Assembly: GCA_903850915.1 (NCBI GenBank) | Contig: CAINMV010000014.1 | Coordinates: 62,001-126,000, forward strand | Direction of reading: 5' to 3' | Source: an uncultured Bacteroidota bacterium | GTDB lineage: Bacteria; Bacteroidota; Bacteroidia; UKL13-3 | Length of the DNA stretch: 64,000 nucleotides | Shown here: one piece after another, positions 29,929-39,683 of the stretch | How positions within the stretch are numbered: the first letter of the stretch is position 1 | Layout of the letters: each line of letters opens with the position of its first letter | Translations under genes and position numbers: made by a program | Notes under the pieces: generated by a model | The model's input: only the letters and a program-made list of their open reading frames with translations | Databases searched by the model: none | Told to the model about the DNA's origin: nothing

Positions 29929-30008
29929 AGGTAGTGAAAATATAACAACAAAAACTAATCTAGATTCGATTTTTTATATTCGAATGGAAGCTATTTATAC
30001 GAGTAAAT

Positions 30009-31961
30009 TTAAATTTTAATTACCTTAATTCGAATATTACGGTCATCTTTCTTAAGTTCTAGAATATACACTCCAGAGGAAAGAAGGCAAGCGTTAATGC
30101 TATTTAAACCTAAATCAAGATTTGAATATAACATACACTTTCCCTCCATTGAGTACAAAGTCAATTGTTCAAATATTCCATCATTTAAAAAGAGTATTTT
30201 TTCATTAAAAGGGTTGTTTATGTATGGGAAGTCTTTTATAGTTTTGTTATGGATTCCAATTGTGCCAGGAATTGTAAGTGTAATATTGTCTTCTGTAACA
30301 TCGCAAGGAGCAAAAAGTCCTTTGTTAATAATAGTATATGTGGTGGTTACCGAGGGGTAAACTTTTATAGTAGCGTTGGTGTCTAATAATATGCCGTTGC
30401 CCCACCATTGGTATTCATTGTTCTTTTTACCGCAGCTAGTAGTAGCAAAAAGTATTACGGTGTCTTTTGCATTTATTGTTGAATCAGAATTGATAATTTT
30501 CACAAACCCGAAAGTATCAATGTTCAGGGTGTCAAAATAAACATTAATAACACCATCTGCAGCAAAAGAATACTTTAGTAAATGCCGCCCGCCAGTTTTG
30601 AAATCATATCGAATACTATCCTGTGTCCCAATCAAAGTATTGGCTATTCCTGTGCCAATTAATTTTGGTTCAAACCACTTTGTTTCATAAGGCAAATTTG
30701 CTAAACATCCACTTCTATTAACTGGGGTATTTTTAAATTGATAGGTGTGGCAATTAATTTTAGTGATTTTGTTTTCTGATATAATTGTGGGGATAACCAT
30801 AATACTATATTCTTTTGATGTTTGCTCTTGACGCCAACAGTTATCGTCTATGGCGGTTACACTAAAATAGTATGGCAGACAGCTGGCATCGTTATCGCTC
30901 GGGGTCCAGCAAATATTTGCCGAAGCATGTTTGGCCTGACCATTATTATTCGTGAATGAGGCATTAAATAATCTGCGATCCCAATGCACGCGAACGGTAT
31001 CATCCACATCTATATCAGAGGTATTTATATTAATGCATATTTGCTGTCCAGGTTGACATTTATAGCTATACGGGCCAGTCAAAGTAGGCGCGTTGGTAAT
31101 TGGCTTGTCAGCAACCAAGAACATCATTTCACGGTTAGAAATTCCGACTAATGTGTATGCATTGTTTAACTTCTTCCATTGCTTTGCTTCCATCCTAAAA
31201 ATGAAGTATCCGTTTTCTATTGGGCGGCAACTTATATTTCCAGTTATACTATCAAGCCCAAATCCATAAAAAGGCATTTTAAAACTTGGTTTTACGTTAC
31301 CGCCATAGCAGGCGAAAGGGTAGGTTTCGGAGTATGGTTTAATGAAGTTGGAATTAATTGGTGTTTGCATAGCGTAGGATATTGAGTCACCACTAAGCAG
31401 CACCACACCGTGGTTTAACATAACATCATCACCTTTATATTTAATTAAGACGCCTCTGTTTTTAAATTCAACACTTGCAAGATTATTGCTATCACATTTA
31501 TTAAGTGTTGCTGAAGTTTCGAAGGCGACACCGGCATTTCCATTTGCAATTTGATTATCGCGTGTTAGCCCTTTCAGGACTAATTTGTACCAGCAGCAAT
31601 TTGAATTGGCGCCTAGGTAAATTTTGTAAATAAAAGTGTTAAGGACAATTCCATAGGGTAAATTGGCACTTACATCACATTTATTTCGGTCTTTTGAACA
31701 CCATCGTGATACATCGAATGTAGTATGTGAAATACATTTCTCGAATTTTATTGGAAACGTAGGAGTACATTGCAATGGAATTATTTCAGGATTGATGCTA
31801 TCCAAAGGCTTGGCACAGTCATTGTAAACCTCAATTTTAATCTCAAAACTATCGATTGTAAGTCTTTTCCAAGATATGTCGCTTCCATAAATATTGCCTG
31901 AGAAAGCTTTGATATATACTAAAAAAAGGAATATAAGTAAAAACGGTTTACTGATTGACAT
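30009..31961 (-). CDS. Secreted protein with T9SS type A C-terminal sorting domain
   Basis: N-terminal signal peptide; C-terminus LTLYSMEGKCMLYSNLDLGLNSINACLLSSGVYILELKKDDRNIRIKVIKI matches the por-sorting pattern; Cys-rich repeats between. Confidence 0.8.
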   Translation of the reverse strand: MSISKPFLLIFLFLVYIKAFSGNIYGSDISWKRLTIDSFEIKIEVYNDCAKPLDSINPEIIPLQCTPTFPIKFEKCISHTTFDVSRWCSKDRNKCDVSANLPYGIVLNTFIYKIYLGANSNCCWYKLVLKGLTRDNQIANGNAGVAFETSATLNKCDSNNLASVEFKNRGVLIKYKGDDVMLNHGVVLLSGDSISYAMQTPINSNFIKPYSETYPFACYGGNVKPSFKMPFYGFGLDSITGNISCRPIENGYFIFRMEAKQWKKLNNAYTLVGISNREMMFLVADKPITNAPTLTGPYSYKCQPGQQICININTSDIDVDDTVRVHWDRRLFNASFTNNNGQAKHASANICWTPSDNDASCLPYYFSVTAIDDNCWRQEQTSKEYSIMVIPTIISENKITKINCHTYQFKNTPVNRSGCLANLPYETKWFEPKLIGTGIANTLIGTQDSIRYDFKTGGRHLLKYSFAADGVINVYFDTLNIDTFGFVKIINSDSTINAKDTVILFATTSCGKKNNEYQWWGNGILLDTNATIKVYPSVTTTYTIINKGLFAPCDVTEDNITLTIPGTIGIHNKTIKDFPYINNPFNEKILFLNDGIFEQLTLYSMEGKCMLYSNLDLGLNSINACLLSSGVYILELKKDDRNIRIKVIKI

Positions 31962-32014
31962 TTTTGCGGTGAGTTACTTTTATAGTAAACCCCAAAACCC
32001 CAAAAGGTTGCAAA

Positions 32015-33217
32015 CTAAAAGTCCTCAATTTTTATTTCCACTCGCATATTCGCTTGTTGTTCGTCTTGCGTTCGAGGAAAGGCATAGATCATGCGGGTAC
32101 TTCCATAGCCCTTGATGGTGACACGGGTTTCATCAATACCATTATCCGCTAAATATTTCTTTACCGCAGCGGCTCTATCTTCAGAGAGGCGGATGTCGCG
32201 TTCTTTAGTGGTGTTGGGGTCAAAATTGGTATGACCTTCTATTAAAATCTTTAATGTGCCATTGTCCTGCATTACTTTAAGCAAGTTTTGCAATGCCGGA
32301 ATTGATGTTGGTTTAAAAATATCTTTATTAGGGAAGAAGTTGATGTCTTTTAAGGCAAAGCTTTTGTTTTTTATAATTTTACGAAGCTTAAATACCCGCG
32401 GCCGCGATAAAAAACCAGTAATGTTATTTTGAGTCAATACCATACTTTCGCTAAAATATCCTTTCGAGCCTATCGATAATACCCATTTTAAAGTATCAGA
32501 TATGTTAATGGGGAATTCAAAGGTGCCACCGTAGGCAGAATCACTGCTGGTTTCTTGAAGTTTAATGTTGGTTTTCAAGTCGCTTAATGCTATTACTGCT
32601 GTCAGCGGTTTATTGCTTGTCGAGTCAAGCACGATGCCTTTAAATTTAAAGTCGAAATTAAATTTTAAGGTATGCCCATTCCCTTTTTCATAAACATTAT
32701 CCAACACAAGCAAATAGCGTTCACCAGACTTTACGGCTAAGGGCTTACTGTAGTTTTCGTGCATTCCTGGTTTGTTAAAATCAGAGTGCCCAGCAGCAGA
32801 GAGGCCTGTCATTCCTTTCGTCTTAGGTGCGTTATGAGATATATTGGCACGCAAAGGAATAAGTGTTTTGCCTAAGATACTATCACAAGTGCCTCGTCCT
32901 CCTTGTTTGTATAAAATGAAGTCATAGTCATCTTTTATCGTATCCGCAATAATATCAAATTGAAGTGTACCGTCGCTAGGAATGGTAAATGAATACCAAA
33001 TGGTGTTATGCTCCTTGTCGAAGTATTTCTCATTTTGCATGCCATTGTGTTCAAATTCATAAACAGTACCATGCCCAGAAGGTGCAATATGATGGTGTTT
33101 TTTATAAATCGGGATGCTTAAGGCTTTCCCGCAATCGCAATGCAACGAGTCTGATTGTTGCTGGGCATAGCCGGCAAAACTGAAAAGACTGAATAGCAGA
33201 AGCAGCGAATTTCGCAT
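32015..33217 (-). CDS. OmpA family outer-membrane protein
   Basis: C-terminal LKILIEGHTNFDPNTTKERDIRLSEDRAAAVKKYLADNGIDETRVTIKGYGSTRMI; signal peptide MRNSLLLLFSLFSFAGYAQQ. Confidence 0.92.
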   Translation of the reverse strand: MRNSLLLLFSLFSFAGYAQQQSDSLHCDCGKALSIPIYKKHHHIAPSGHGTVYEFEHNGMQNEKYFDKEHNTIWYSFTIPSDGTLQFDIIADTIKDDYDFILYKQGGRGTCDSILGKTLIPLRANISHNAPKTKGMTGLSAAGHSDFNKPGMHENYSKPLAVKSGERYLLVLDNVYEKGNGHTLKFNFDFKFKGIVLDSTSNKPLTAVIALSDLKTNIKLQETSSDSAYGGTFEFPINISDTLKWVLSIGSKGYFSESMVLTQNNITGFLSRPRVFKLRKIIKNKSFALKDINFFPNKDIFKPTSIPALQNLLKVMQDNGTLKILIEGHTNFDPNTTKERDIRLSEDRAAAVKKYLADNGIDETRVTIKGYGSTRMIYAFPRTQDEQQANMRVEIKIEDF

Positions 33218-33378
33218 GAAAAGTTATGTTTTTGCTAATAACGGCATTTTTAAGCCGTTTATTGTTACTTTCAGATACAAAAGAACGAAAAAAACACGCA
33301 TTTCGAAATAATTAATAATGTTGATTAATTCTCTGTCTTTTAAAAACGTGAATGTCTTATTTTTGCAATTAATTATCA

Positions 33379-34497
33379 ATGGAGCTGAACACAATAGTAT
33401 TTTTCATTCTTTATTTCTTGTTTGCGTTGGTGGGTGTGCAATTGCTCTACTACCTCTTCTTATTTATTCGACTCGCTCTATATAAAAGCCCGACTAAAAT
33501 TATTAAAAAGGATGAACCTGTTTCGATTATTATCTGTGCTCGAAATGAAATCGAAAACCTAAGAAAACATCTACCTTCGATTTTAAAACAGGATTATGCC
33601 GTTTTTGAAGTTATTGTTGCCAATGATAATAGTTGGGATGAGACGTCAGATTATTTGGCGGAGTTGGCTTTAGAATTCCCAAACCTTCGTGAGATAAAAT
33701 ATGTGGAGAATGAGCGTTATCCTAAAGGTAAAAAATTTGTGCTTACTTTGGCTATCAAGGCTTCGAAGTATGAATTGCTTTTGCTTACCGATGCCGATTG
33801 TGATCCGGTTGGCAATCAATGGTTGCGGCTAATGCAACGTCAATATACGCCAGATACGCATATTGTATTGGGCTTTGCGCCATACAAAAGAACCAAAGGC
33901 TTGTTAAATCGTTTTGTGCGTTTTGAAACGTTTTATACTGCCCTTCAATATCTCAGCTTTGCAATAGCGAAAGCACCGTATATGGGTGTTGGTCGTAATT
34001 TAAGTTATCGTAAAAGTTTATTTTTCGCCTATAAAGGATTCGCAAGTCACAATCATATTCTTAGTGGCGATGATGATCTTTTTGTAAATGAGACAGCCAC
34101 AGCGACAAATACTTCGATTGAGATTGAACCTGGTGCTTTTACCTTTAGCGACGGCAAGAAAACCTGGAGTGATTTTTGGCAGCAAAAGAGTCGGCATCTT
34201 AGTACCGGCAAGGAATATAAGGGTAAATTTAGGTTTTGGTTGGGTCTTTTTAGTGTGACCCACATTTTGACCTATGCACTTACCATTGGATTGTTGTTTT
34301 TTGAGCCTGTGCGATGGTTTGCATTGACGGCTTTTGGTGCTCGTACACTAATTCAATATGCCATTTTAGCCCCAATAATGAAGAAACTAAAATGCTTTAG
34401 TTTGTGGTGGGGTTTGCTGTTTTTCGATATCATTTATGTTTTCTATTACCTTATTCTAGGAGTGAAAACATTGTTCACCAAAAATAAAAGGTGGTAA
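33379..34497 (+). CDS. Membrane-associated family 2 glycosyltransferase
   Basis: PVSIIICARNEIENLRKHLPSIL...EVIVANDNSWDETSDYL...LLLTDADCDPVGNQWL; N- and C-terminal TM segments. Confidence 0.88.
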   Translation: MELNTIVFFILYFLFALVGVQLLYYLFLFIRLALYKSPTKIIKKDEPVSIIICARNEIENLRKHLPSILKQDYAVFEVIVANDNSWDETSDYLAELALEFPNLREIKYVENERYPKGKKFVLTLAIKASKYELLLLTDADCDPVGNQWLRLMQRQYTPDTHIVLGFAPYKRTKGLLNRFVRFETFYTALQYLSFAIAKAPYMGVGRNLSYRKSLFFAYKGFASHNHILSGDDDLFVNETATATNTSIEIEPGAFTFSDGKKTWSDFWQQKSRHLSTGKEYKGKFRFWLGLFSVTHILTYALTIGLLFFEPVRWFALTAFGARTLIQYAILAPIMKKLKCFSLWWGLLFFDIIYVFYYLILGVKTLFTKNKRW

Positions 34498-34540
34498 TTT
34501 GTAATTAATTGGAATTCGTTCTTTATTATTAATTTGCCAT

Positions 34541-36457
34541 ATGAATTACCCTCATCAGATTAGCACGCTTGAGCAATATGATATTGCCTACAAAACAAGT
34601 ATCGAAAGCCCAGAAGCCTTCTGGGATTCCATTGCAAGAAACTTTAGTTGGAGAAAAAAATGGGAGAAGGTGCTGGATTGGAATTTCATAGAGCCCAAAA
34701 TTGAGTGGTTTAGAGGAGGGAAATTAAATATCACAGAAAACTGTTTGGATCGGCATCTTTTAAGTAATGCCAATACTCCGGCATTGCTATGGGAGAGTAA
34801 TGATCCTGAGGAACACCATCGTGTGCTTACGTATAAAGAGTTGCACTTTAAGGTGAGTCAGTTTGCGAATGTGCTTATCAATAATGGCGTTCTTAAAGGC
34901 GACCGTGTTTGTATTTATATGGGCATGGTTCCAGAGCTTGCAATAGCCGTGCTTGCTTGTGCAAGAATTGGGGCTGTTCATTCGGTAATTTTCGGGGGTT
35001 TTAGCGCACAAAGTATTGCAGACCGTTTAATCGATGCACATGCAACATTCGTTATTACGTGTGATGGCGCATTTCGTGGCAATAAAGCAATTGCTTTAAA
35101 GGAAGTTATTGATGATGCATTGGTGGCTTGTCCATTTGTTAAACGTACAATTGTACTTACGCGTACCCGTCAACCAGTTAGTATGATTAAAGGTAGAGAT
35201 GTATGGTGGGAAGATGAAATTAGAAAGGTGGAAACACATGGAAATCCTGAATGTAAGGCGGTGGAAATGGATGCCGAAGACCCTCTATTTATTTTATATA
35301 CAAGTGGCTCAACCGGAAAGCCTAAGGGGGTCGTCCATTCCTGCGCCGGGTACATGGTTTGGGCGAATTACACCTTCATTAATGTGTTTAATTATCATCC
35401 GGGTGAAGTGCATTTTTGTACTGCCGATATAGGCTGGATTACGGGCCATAGTTATATTGTTTATGGTCCATTAAGCGCCGGAGGTACATCGCTTATGTTT
35501 GAAGGTGTTCCTACCTTCCCCGATGCAGGCAGATTTTGGGATATCGTAGATAAATTTAAAGTCAATATTCTGTATACTGCACCAACAGCCATTCGATCAT
35601 TAATGAGTTTCGGATTGAAGCCTTTAGAAGGGAAGGATTTAAGTAGCTTAAGGGTATTAGGAACCGTTGGTGAACCCATTAATGAGGAGGCTTGGCATTG
35701 GTATAGCGATAACATTGGAAAGGGCAATTGTCCAATTGTAGATACATGGTGGCAAACAGAAACTGGTGGTGTTATGATTAGTAATATGGCTGGAGTTACT
35801 CCAGGCATACCGTCGCTAGCAACATTGCCTTTGCCCGGAATATTACCAGTGCTTTTAGATGAGAATGGTGTTGAAATAACCACACAAGAAGCATCAGGTA
35901 ATTTATGCATTAAAAAGCCTTGGCCTGGTATGTTGCGAACTACCTATGGCGACCATGAAAGGTGCAGAACCAATTACTTTGTTATGTATCCAAACTTCTA
36001 TTTTACAGGTGATGGTGCTACTCGCGATATGAATGGAAATTACCGAATTACCGGCCGGGTGGATGATGTGCTTAATGTAAGTGGCCATCGCATTGGTACC
36101 GCAGAAGTAGAAAATGCAATTAATATGCACGTTGGTGTCATTGAAAGTGCTGTGGTAGGTTTCCCGCACGATATTAAAGGTCAAGGTATTTACGCGTATG
36201 TTATTTATTCCGAAGGCACACACGAATTAAGTTTGGTTCGTCAAGATGTATTGAAAACAGTAACGCGTTTAATTGGGGCAATAGCAAAACCTGATGTAAT
36301 TCAGTTTGTAACTGGATTGCCTAAAACGAGAAGCGGTAAAATAATGCGCCGTATCTTGCGTAAAATAGCAGAAGGTGAAACGCAAAATTTAGGAGATACA
36401 TCTACATTACTCGACCCAACAGTGGTGGATGAAATTTTAAAGGGAAAAGAAGTGTAA
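34541..36457 (+). CDS. acs: Acetate-CoA ligase
   Basis: LFILYTSGSTGKPKGVVHSCAGYMVW...ADIGWITGHSYIVYGPL...DTWWQTETGG...GRVDDVLNVSGHRIGTAEVE...LPKTRSGKIMRRILRKIA. Confidence 0.96.
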   Translation: MNYPHQISTLEQYDIAYKTSIESPEAFWDSIARNFSWRKKWEKVLDWNFIEPKIEWFRGGKLNITENCLDRHLLSNANTPALLWESNDPEEHHRVLTYKELHFKVSQFANVLINNGVLKGDRVCIYMGMVPELAIAVLACARIGAVHSVIFGGFSAQSIADRLIDAHATFVITCDGAFRGNKAIALKEVIDDALVACPFVKRTIVLTRTRQPVSMIKGRDVWWEDEIRKVETHGNPECKAVEMDAEDPLFILYTSGSTGKPKGVVHSCAGYMVWANYTFINVFNYHPGEVHFCTADIGWITGHSYIVYGPLSAGGTSLMFEGVPTFPDAGRFWDIVDKFKVNILYTAPTAIRSLMSFGLKPLEGKDLSSLRVLGTVGEPINEEAWHWYSDNIGKGNCPIVDTWWQTETGGVMISNMAGVTPGIPSLATLPLPGILPVLLDENGVEITTQEASGNLCIKKPWPGMLRTTYGDHERCRTNYFVMYPNFYFTGDGATRDMNGNYRITGRVDDVLNVSGHRIGTAEVENAINMHVGVIESAVVGFPHDIKGQGIYAYVIYSEGTHELSLVRQDVLKTVTRLIGAIAKPDVIQFVTGLPKTRSGKIMRRILRKIAEGETQNLGDTSTLLDPTVVDEILKGKEV

Positions 36458-36507
36458 TTTTTTTTTCGTAAAGTGTAAAACGCGTTACATTAAAAATGGA
36501 ATCACAT

Positions 36508-36538
36508 AAAAAAACCTAAGGCACGACTTAGGTTTTTT
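36508..36538. terminator. Bidirectional terminator between convergent acs and nfu
   Basis: AAAAAAACCTAAG-GCACGA-CTTAGGTTTTTT. Confidence 0.8.
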
Positions 36539-36567
36539 ATTTTAAATGCATGCTGATCCGTAGTTGC

Positions 36568-37146
36568 TTAATCAGCATCAGCGATTACTTCACTTACTTC
36601 TGGTATCATACGTTTAAGTAAACCTTCAATACCAGCTTTTAAGGTTATCGTTGATGAAGGGCATCCACTGCACGAACCTTTTAAGCTTAAGGTAACAACG
36701 CCATGATCAAATGCCTTGAAGCTTATCGCTCCTCCATCCATCTCAACAGCAGGTTTTACGTGGGTTTCTAACAAATCTTTTATTTTTTTAATAATCTCAG
36801 TGTCTTCTTCATCGCCCATACCTTCCACACGTGGATTGATAATGACTTTTTCGTCTTCAACATATTTTTTAATAAACTCTTTGAACTTTGGAATGACATC
36901 AAACCAGTCAGACGTCTCTGTCTTAGTGATGGTGACAAAATTATTCATGATAAATACGCCGCGAACTTCAGTAAAGGTGTTGAATAATTCAGCGGCTAGG
37001 GGCGAATCGGAGGCTGCTGTAACATCAGGAAAGTCAGCAGTATCATTGGGTAAAAGCAAGCGATTAAGCACAAACTTCATCGTTTCCGGATTCGGTGTGG
37101 CTTCGCTATAAATGGTTATCATGTTTTTTAAATCGGTGGTTTCCAT
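36568..37146 (-). CDS. NifU-like iron-sulfur scaffold protein (NfuA-type)
   Basis: N-terminal Nfu_N region; C-terminal VKPAVEMDGGAISFKAFDHGVVTLSLKGSCSGCPSSTITLKAGIEGLL (CxxC). Confidence 0.93.
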   Translation of the reverse strand: METTDLKNMITIYSEATPNPETMKFVLNRLLLPNDTADFPDVTAASDSPLAAELFNTFTEVRGVFIMNNFVTITKTETSDWFDVIPKFKEFIKKYVEDEKVIINPRVEGMGDEEDTEIIKKIKDLLETHVKPAVEMDGGAISFKAFDHGVVTLSLKGSCSGCPSSTITLKAGIEGLLKRMIPEVSEVIADAD

Positions 37147-37322
37147 GGATGTAAAGTTGAGGATGCAAAGTTAATTAAAATTATTCTAAATAAGCAACAG
37201 TGCTGGTTTTTGCCCTTTATACCGGAATTCTAAAACTTTATGGTGTGAAATGTTATATTAATTCACTTTTTTATTTAGGAATACATTGCTACTTTTAAAA
37301 CCAAGATTTTGAATTAATTATA

Positions 37323-39578
37323 ATGTCGCAAACTACATTAACAGAGGCCGCAGAGAAGGAAAAACAAGAGCTAATTAAGCGTTACCGAGTTCTTTTGCGA
37401 ACTGCCAATAAAAACAACCTGAGTAAGTCGGATCGGGATAAGATTTCAAAAGCATTTAATATCGCCGTTAATGCCCACAAGGATGTGCGACGCAAAAGTG
37501 GTGAGCCTTATATTTTTCATCCCTTGGCAGTTGCACAAATTGTGGCTGAAGATATTGGATTGGGTGCCACAAGTATTGCTTGTGCTTTAATGCACGATGT
37601 AGTGGAAGACACGGATGTTTCTCTGGATTATATTCAGCAAAATTTTGATGAGCAAACAGCGAAGATTATTGATGGATTAACAAAAATATCAAGTTTAGTG
37701 GATCAGCACGGCAGCATTCAGGCCGAGAATTTTAAGAAGATGCTACTAACGCTGAATGACGATATTAGGGTTATCTTAATTAAGTTGGCGGATAGATTGC
37801 ATAACATGCGTACACTCGAGAGCATGAGCTCGAATACGCAGCTTAAAATTTCAGCGGAGACGCAATATATTTTTGCTCCATTAGCGCATCGTTTGGGCTT
37901 ATACAATATTAAAACGGAGCTGGAAGATTTGGCATTACGCTATTTGCATCCTCTTGAATATCGAAATATTGCAGATAAATTACAAGCTACGAAAGCACAG
38001 CGTAGTCGTTACATCAATCAGTTTATAGCTCCACTCGAAAAGAAATTGGAAAGCGCGGGTATAAAATTTGAAATAAAGGGTAGAGCCAAATCCATCTCTT
38101 CTATCTATACGAAAATGGAGCAGAATGCAATGGCTTTCGAAGACTTGTACGATATTTTTGCTATTCGTATAATTTTAGACTCTCCAGCTGAAACAGAAAA
38201 AAATGACTGCTGGGCTGTTTATGGTGCCATTACAGAAATTTACACCCCAGTTCCCAATCGATTTAAAGATTGGATTTCAAATCCGAAAGAGAATGGCTAT
38301 GAGTCTATACATAACACGTTTGTAGGCCCTAATGGCCGTTATGTAGAGGTGCAAATTAGAAGCACTCGAATGGATGAAATTGCTGAAAAAGGATATGCAG
38401 CGCATTGGAAATACAAAGAAGGAAAGGAACTACCGGCTGAAAAGCAAAAGCAAGATATTAAGGATTCTTCTATTGATGAGTGGTTGAAAAAAGTTCGAGA
38501 TGGCCTCGAAGGTTCTAAGGGTACAGCATTAGAATTTCTGGAGGACTTTAGGCTAAATTTATATACAGAGGAAATTTTTGTTTTTACGCCTAAAGGCGAT
38601 TTGAAAAAGTTGCCCTTGGGTGCAACAGCGCTCGATTACGCCTTCGAAATTCATACGGATGTTGGTAGTAAATGCATAGGTGCAAAAATTAATGGCAAGA
38701 TGTTGCCTTTAAGTCATAAACTTAGAAGTGGTGATCGTGTTGAAATTATCACTTCGCAAACCCAAAGGCCGAACGAAGATTGGTTGCGTTTTGTAGTAAC
38801 AAGTAAAGCCCGACAGCGCGTTCGAGAGGCACTCAAGGAAGAGAAAAAAGTGGTGGCAGATATTGGCAAGGAGCTGCTTCAAAAAAAGTTTATATCGGCT
38901 GAAATCCCTTTCAATGCTAAGAAGTTAGATGAATTGGTGCTGTATTTCAAACTGCATAGTCCACTCGATTTATATTATGATATCGCCACTGGAAAAATTG
39001 CGAAAGAAAAAATCGATCTTAAAAAAATACAAGAAGATATTTTTAAACGCAAGGTAGAAAGTAAAAATTATGATGAGTCGAAACTTAAAATTCATCAAGA
39101 TTATAAACGAACTAAGGTTAACAATAAGGATACTATTATTTTAGGTGAAGATTTGGAACTGGATTACACATTTGCAAAATGTTGCACTCCAATTCCAGGC
39201 GATAATGTTTTTGGGTTTGTAACTATTGGTGAAGGAATTAAAATCCATCGTACCGATTGCCCAAACGCAACATCATTGTTTAGTCAGTATGGCTATCGTG
39301 TAATGAAGGCTCGTTGGGCATCAGAAGAGATAAAGATAGATTTTCTAGCAAGTATCTCAGTTTCAGGTATTGATAGTGTAGGCCTCGTTAGTAGTATCAC
39401 GCATGTAATTAGTAAAGAGCTGAAGGTGAATATGCAGTCGATTTCTTTTGAAAGTAAGGAGGGCGTTTTTGAAGGTAAAATAAACGTGTACATCACCGAC
39501 GTGAAACATCTTGAGGACCTAATGGCGAAGCTTAAGAGTGTCACAGGCCTGGATAACGTGAGGCGGATTAATGTATAA
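37323..39578 (+). CDS. Bifunctional (p)ppGpp synthetase/hydrolase, RelA/SpoT family
   Basis: HD: ALMHDVVEDTDV; synthetase: DLYDIFAIRIIL...RFKDWISNPKENGYESIHNTFV; TGS: VFTPKGDLKKLPLGATALDYAFEIHTDVG; ACT-like C-terminus. Confidence 0.96.
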   Translation: MSQTTLTEAAEKEKQELIKRYRVLLRTANKNNLSKSDRDKISKAFNIAVNAHKDVRRKSGEPYIFHPLAVAQIVAEDIGLGATSIACALMHDVVEDTDVSLDYIQQNFDEQTAKIIDGLTKISSLVDQHGSIQAENFKKMLLTLNDDIRVILIKLADRLHNMRTLESMSSNTQLKISAETQYIFAPLAHRLGLYNIKTELEDLALRYLHPLEYRNIADKLQATKAQRSRYINQFIAPLEKKLESAGIKFEIKGRAKSISSIYTKMEQNAMAFEDLYDIFAIRIILDSPAETEKNDCWAVYGAITEIYTPVPNRFKDWISNPKENGYESIHNTFVGPNGRYVEVQIRSTRMDEIAEKGYAAHWKYKEGKELPAEKQKQDIKDSSIDEWLKKVRDGLEGSKGTALEFLEDFRLNLYTEEIFVFTPKGDLKKLPLGATALDYAFEIHTDVGSKCIGAKINGKMLPLSHKLRSGDRVEIITSQTQRPNEDWLRFVVTSKARQRVREALKEEKKVVADIGKELLQKKFISAEIPFNAKKLDELVLYFKLHSPLDLYYDIATGKIAKEKIDLKKIQEDIFKRKVESKNYDESKLKIHQDYKRTKVNNKDTIILGEDLELDYTFAKCCTPIPGDNVFGFVTIGEGIKIHRTDCPNATSLFSQYGYRVMKARWASEEIKIDFLASISVSGIDSVGLVSSITHVISKELKVNMQSISFESKEGVFEGKINVYITDVKHLEDLMAKLKSVTGLDNVRRINV

Positions 39579-39683
39579 GCAATCTAAATACAGTTCAGTT
39601 TTTTACAGTCCCGAGTTAGTGATTTATTTTAATCACGGATTATTTTTTGCCTATGTGCTTTTTTTGGTTTCATTTGCATTACA

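Noticed and set aside
35461-35910. 149-aa - strand ORF
   Set aside because: Antisense to acs; no domain or promoter signal.
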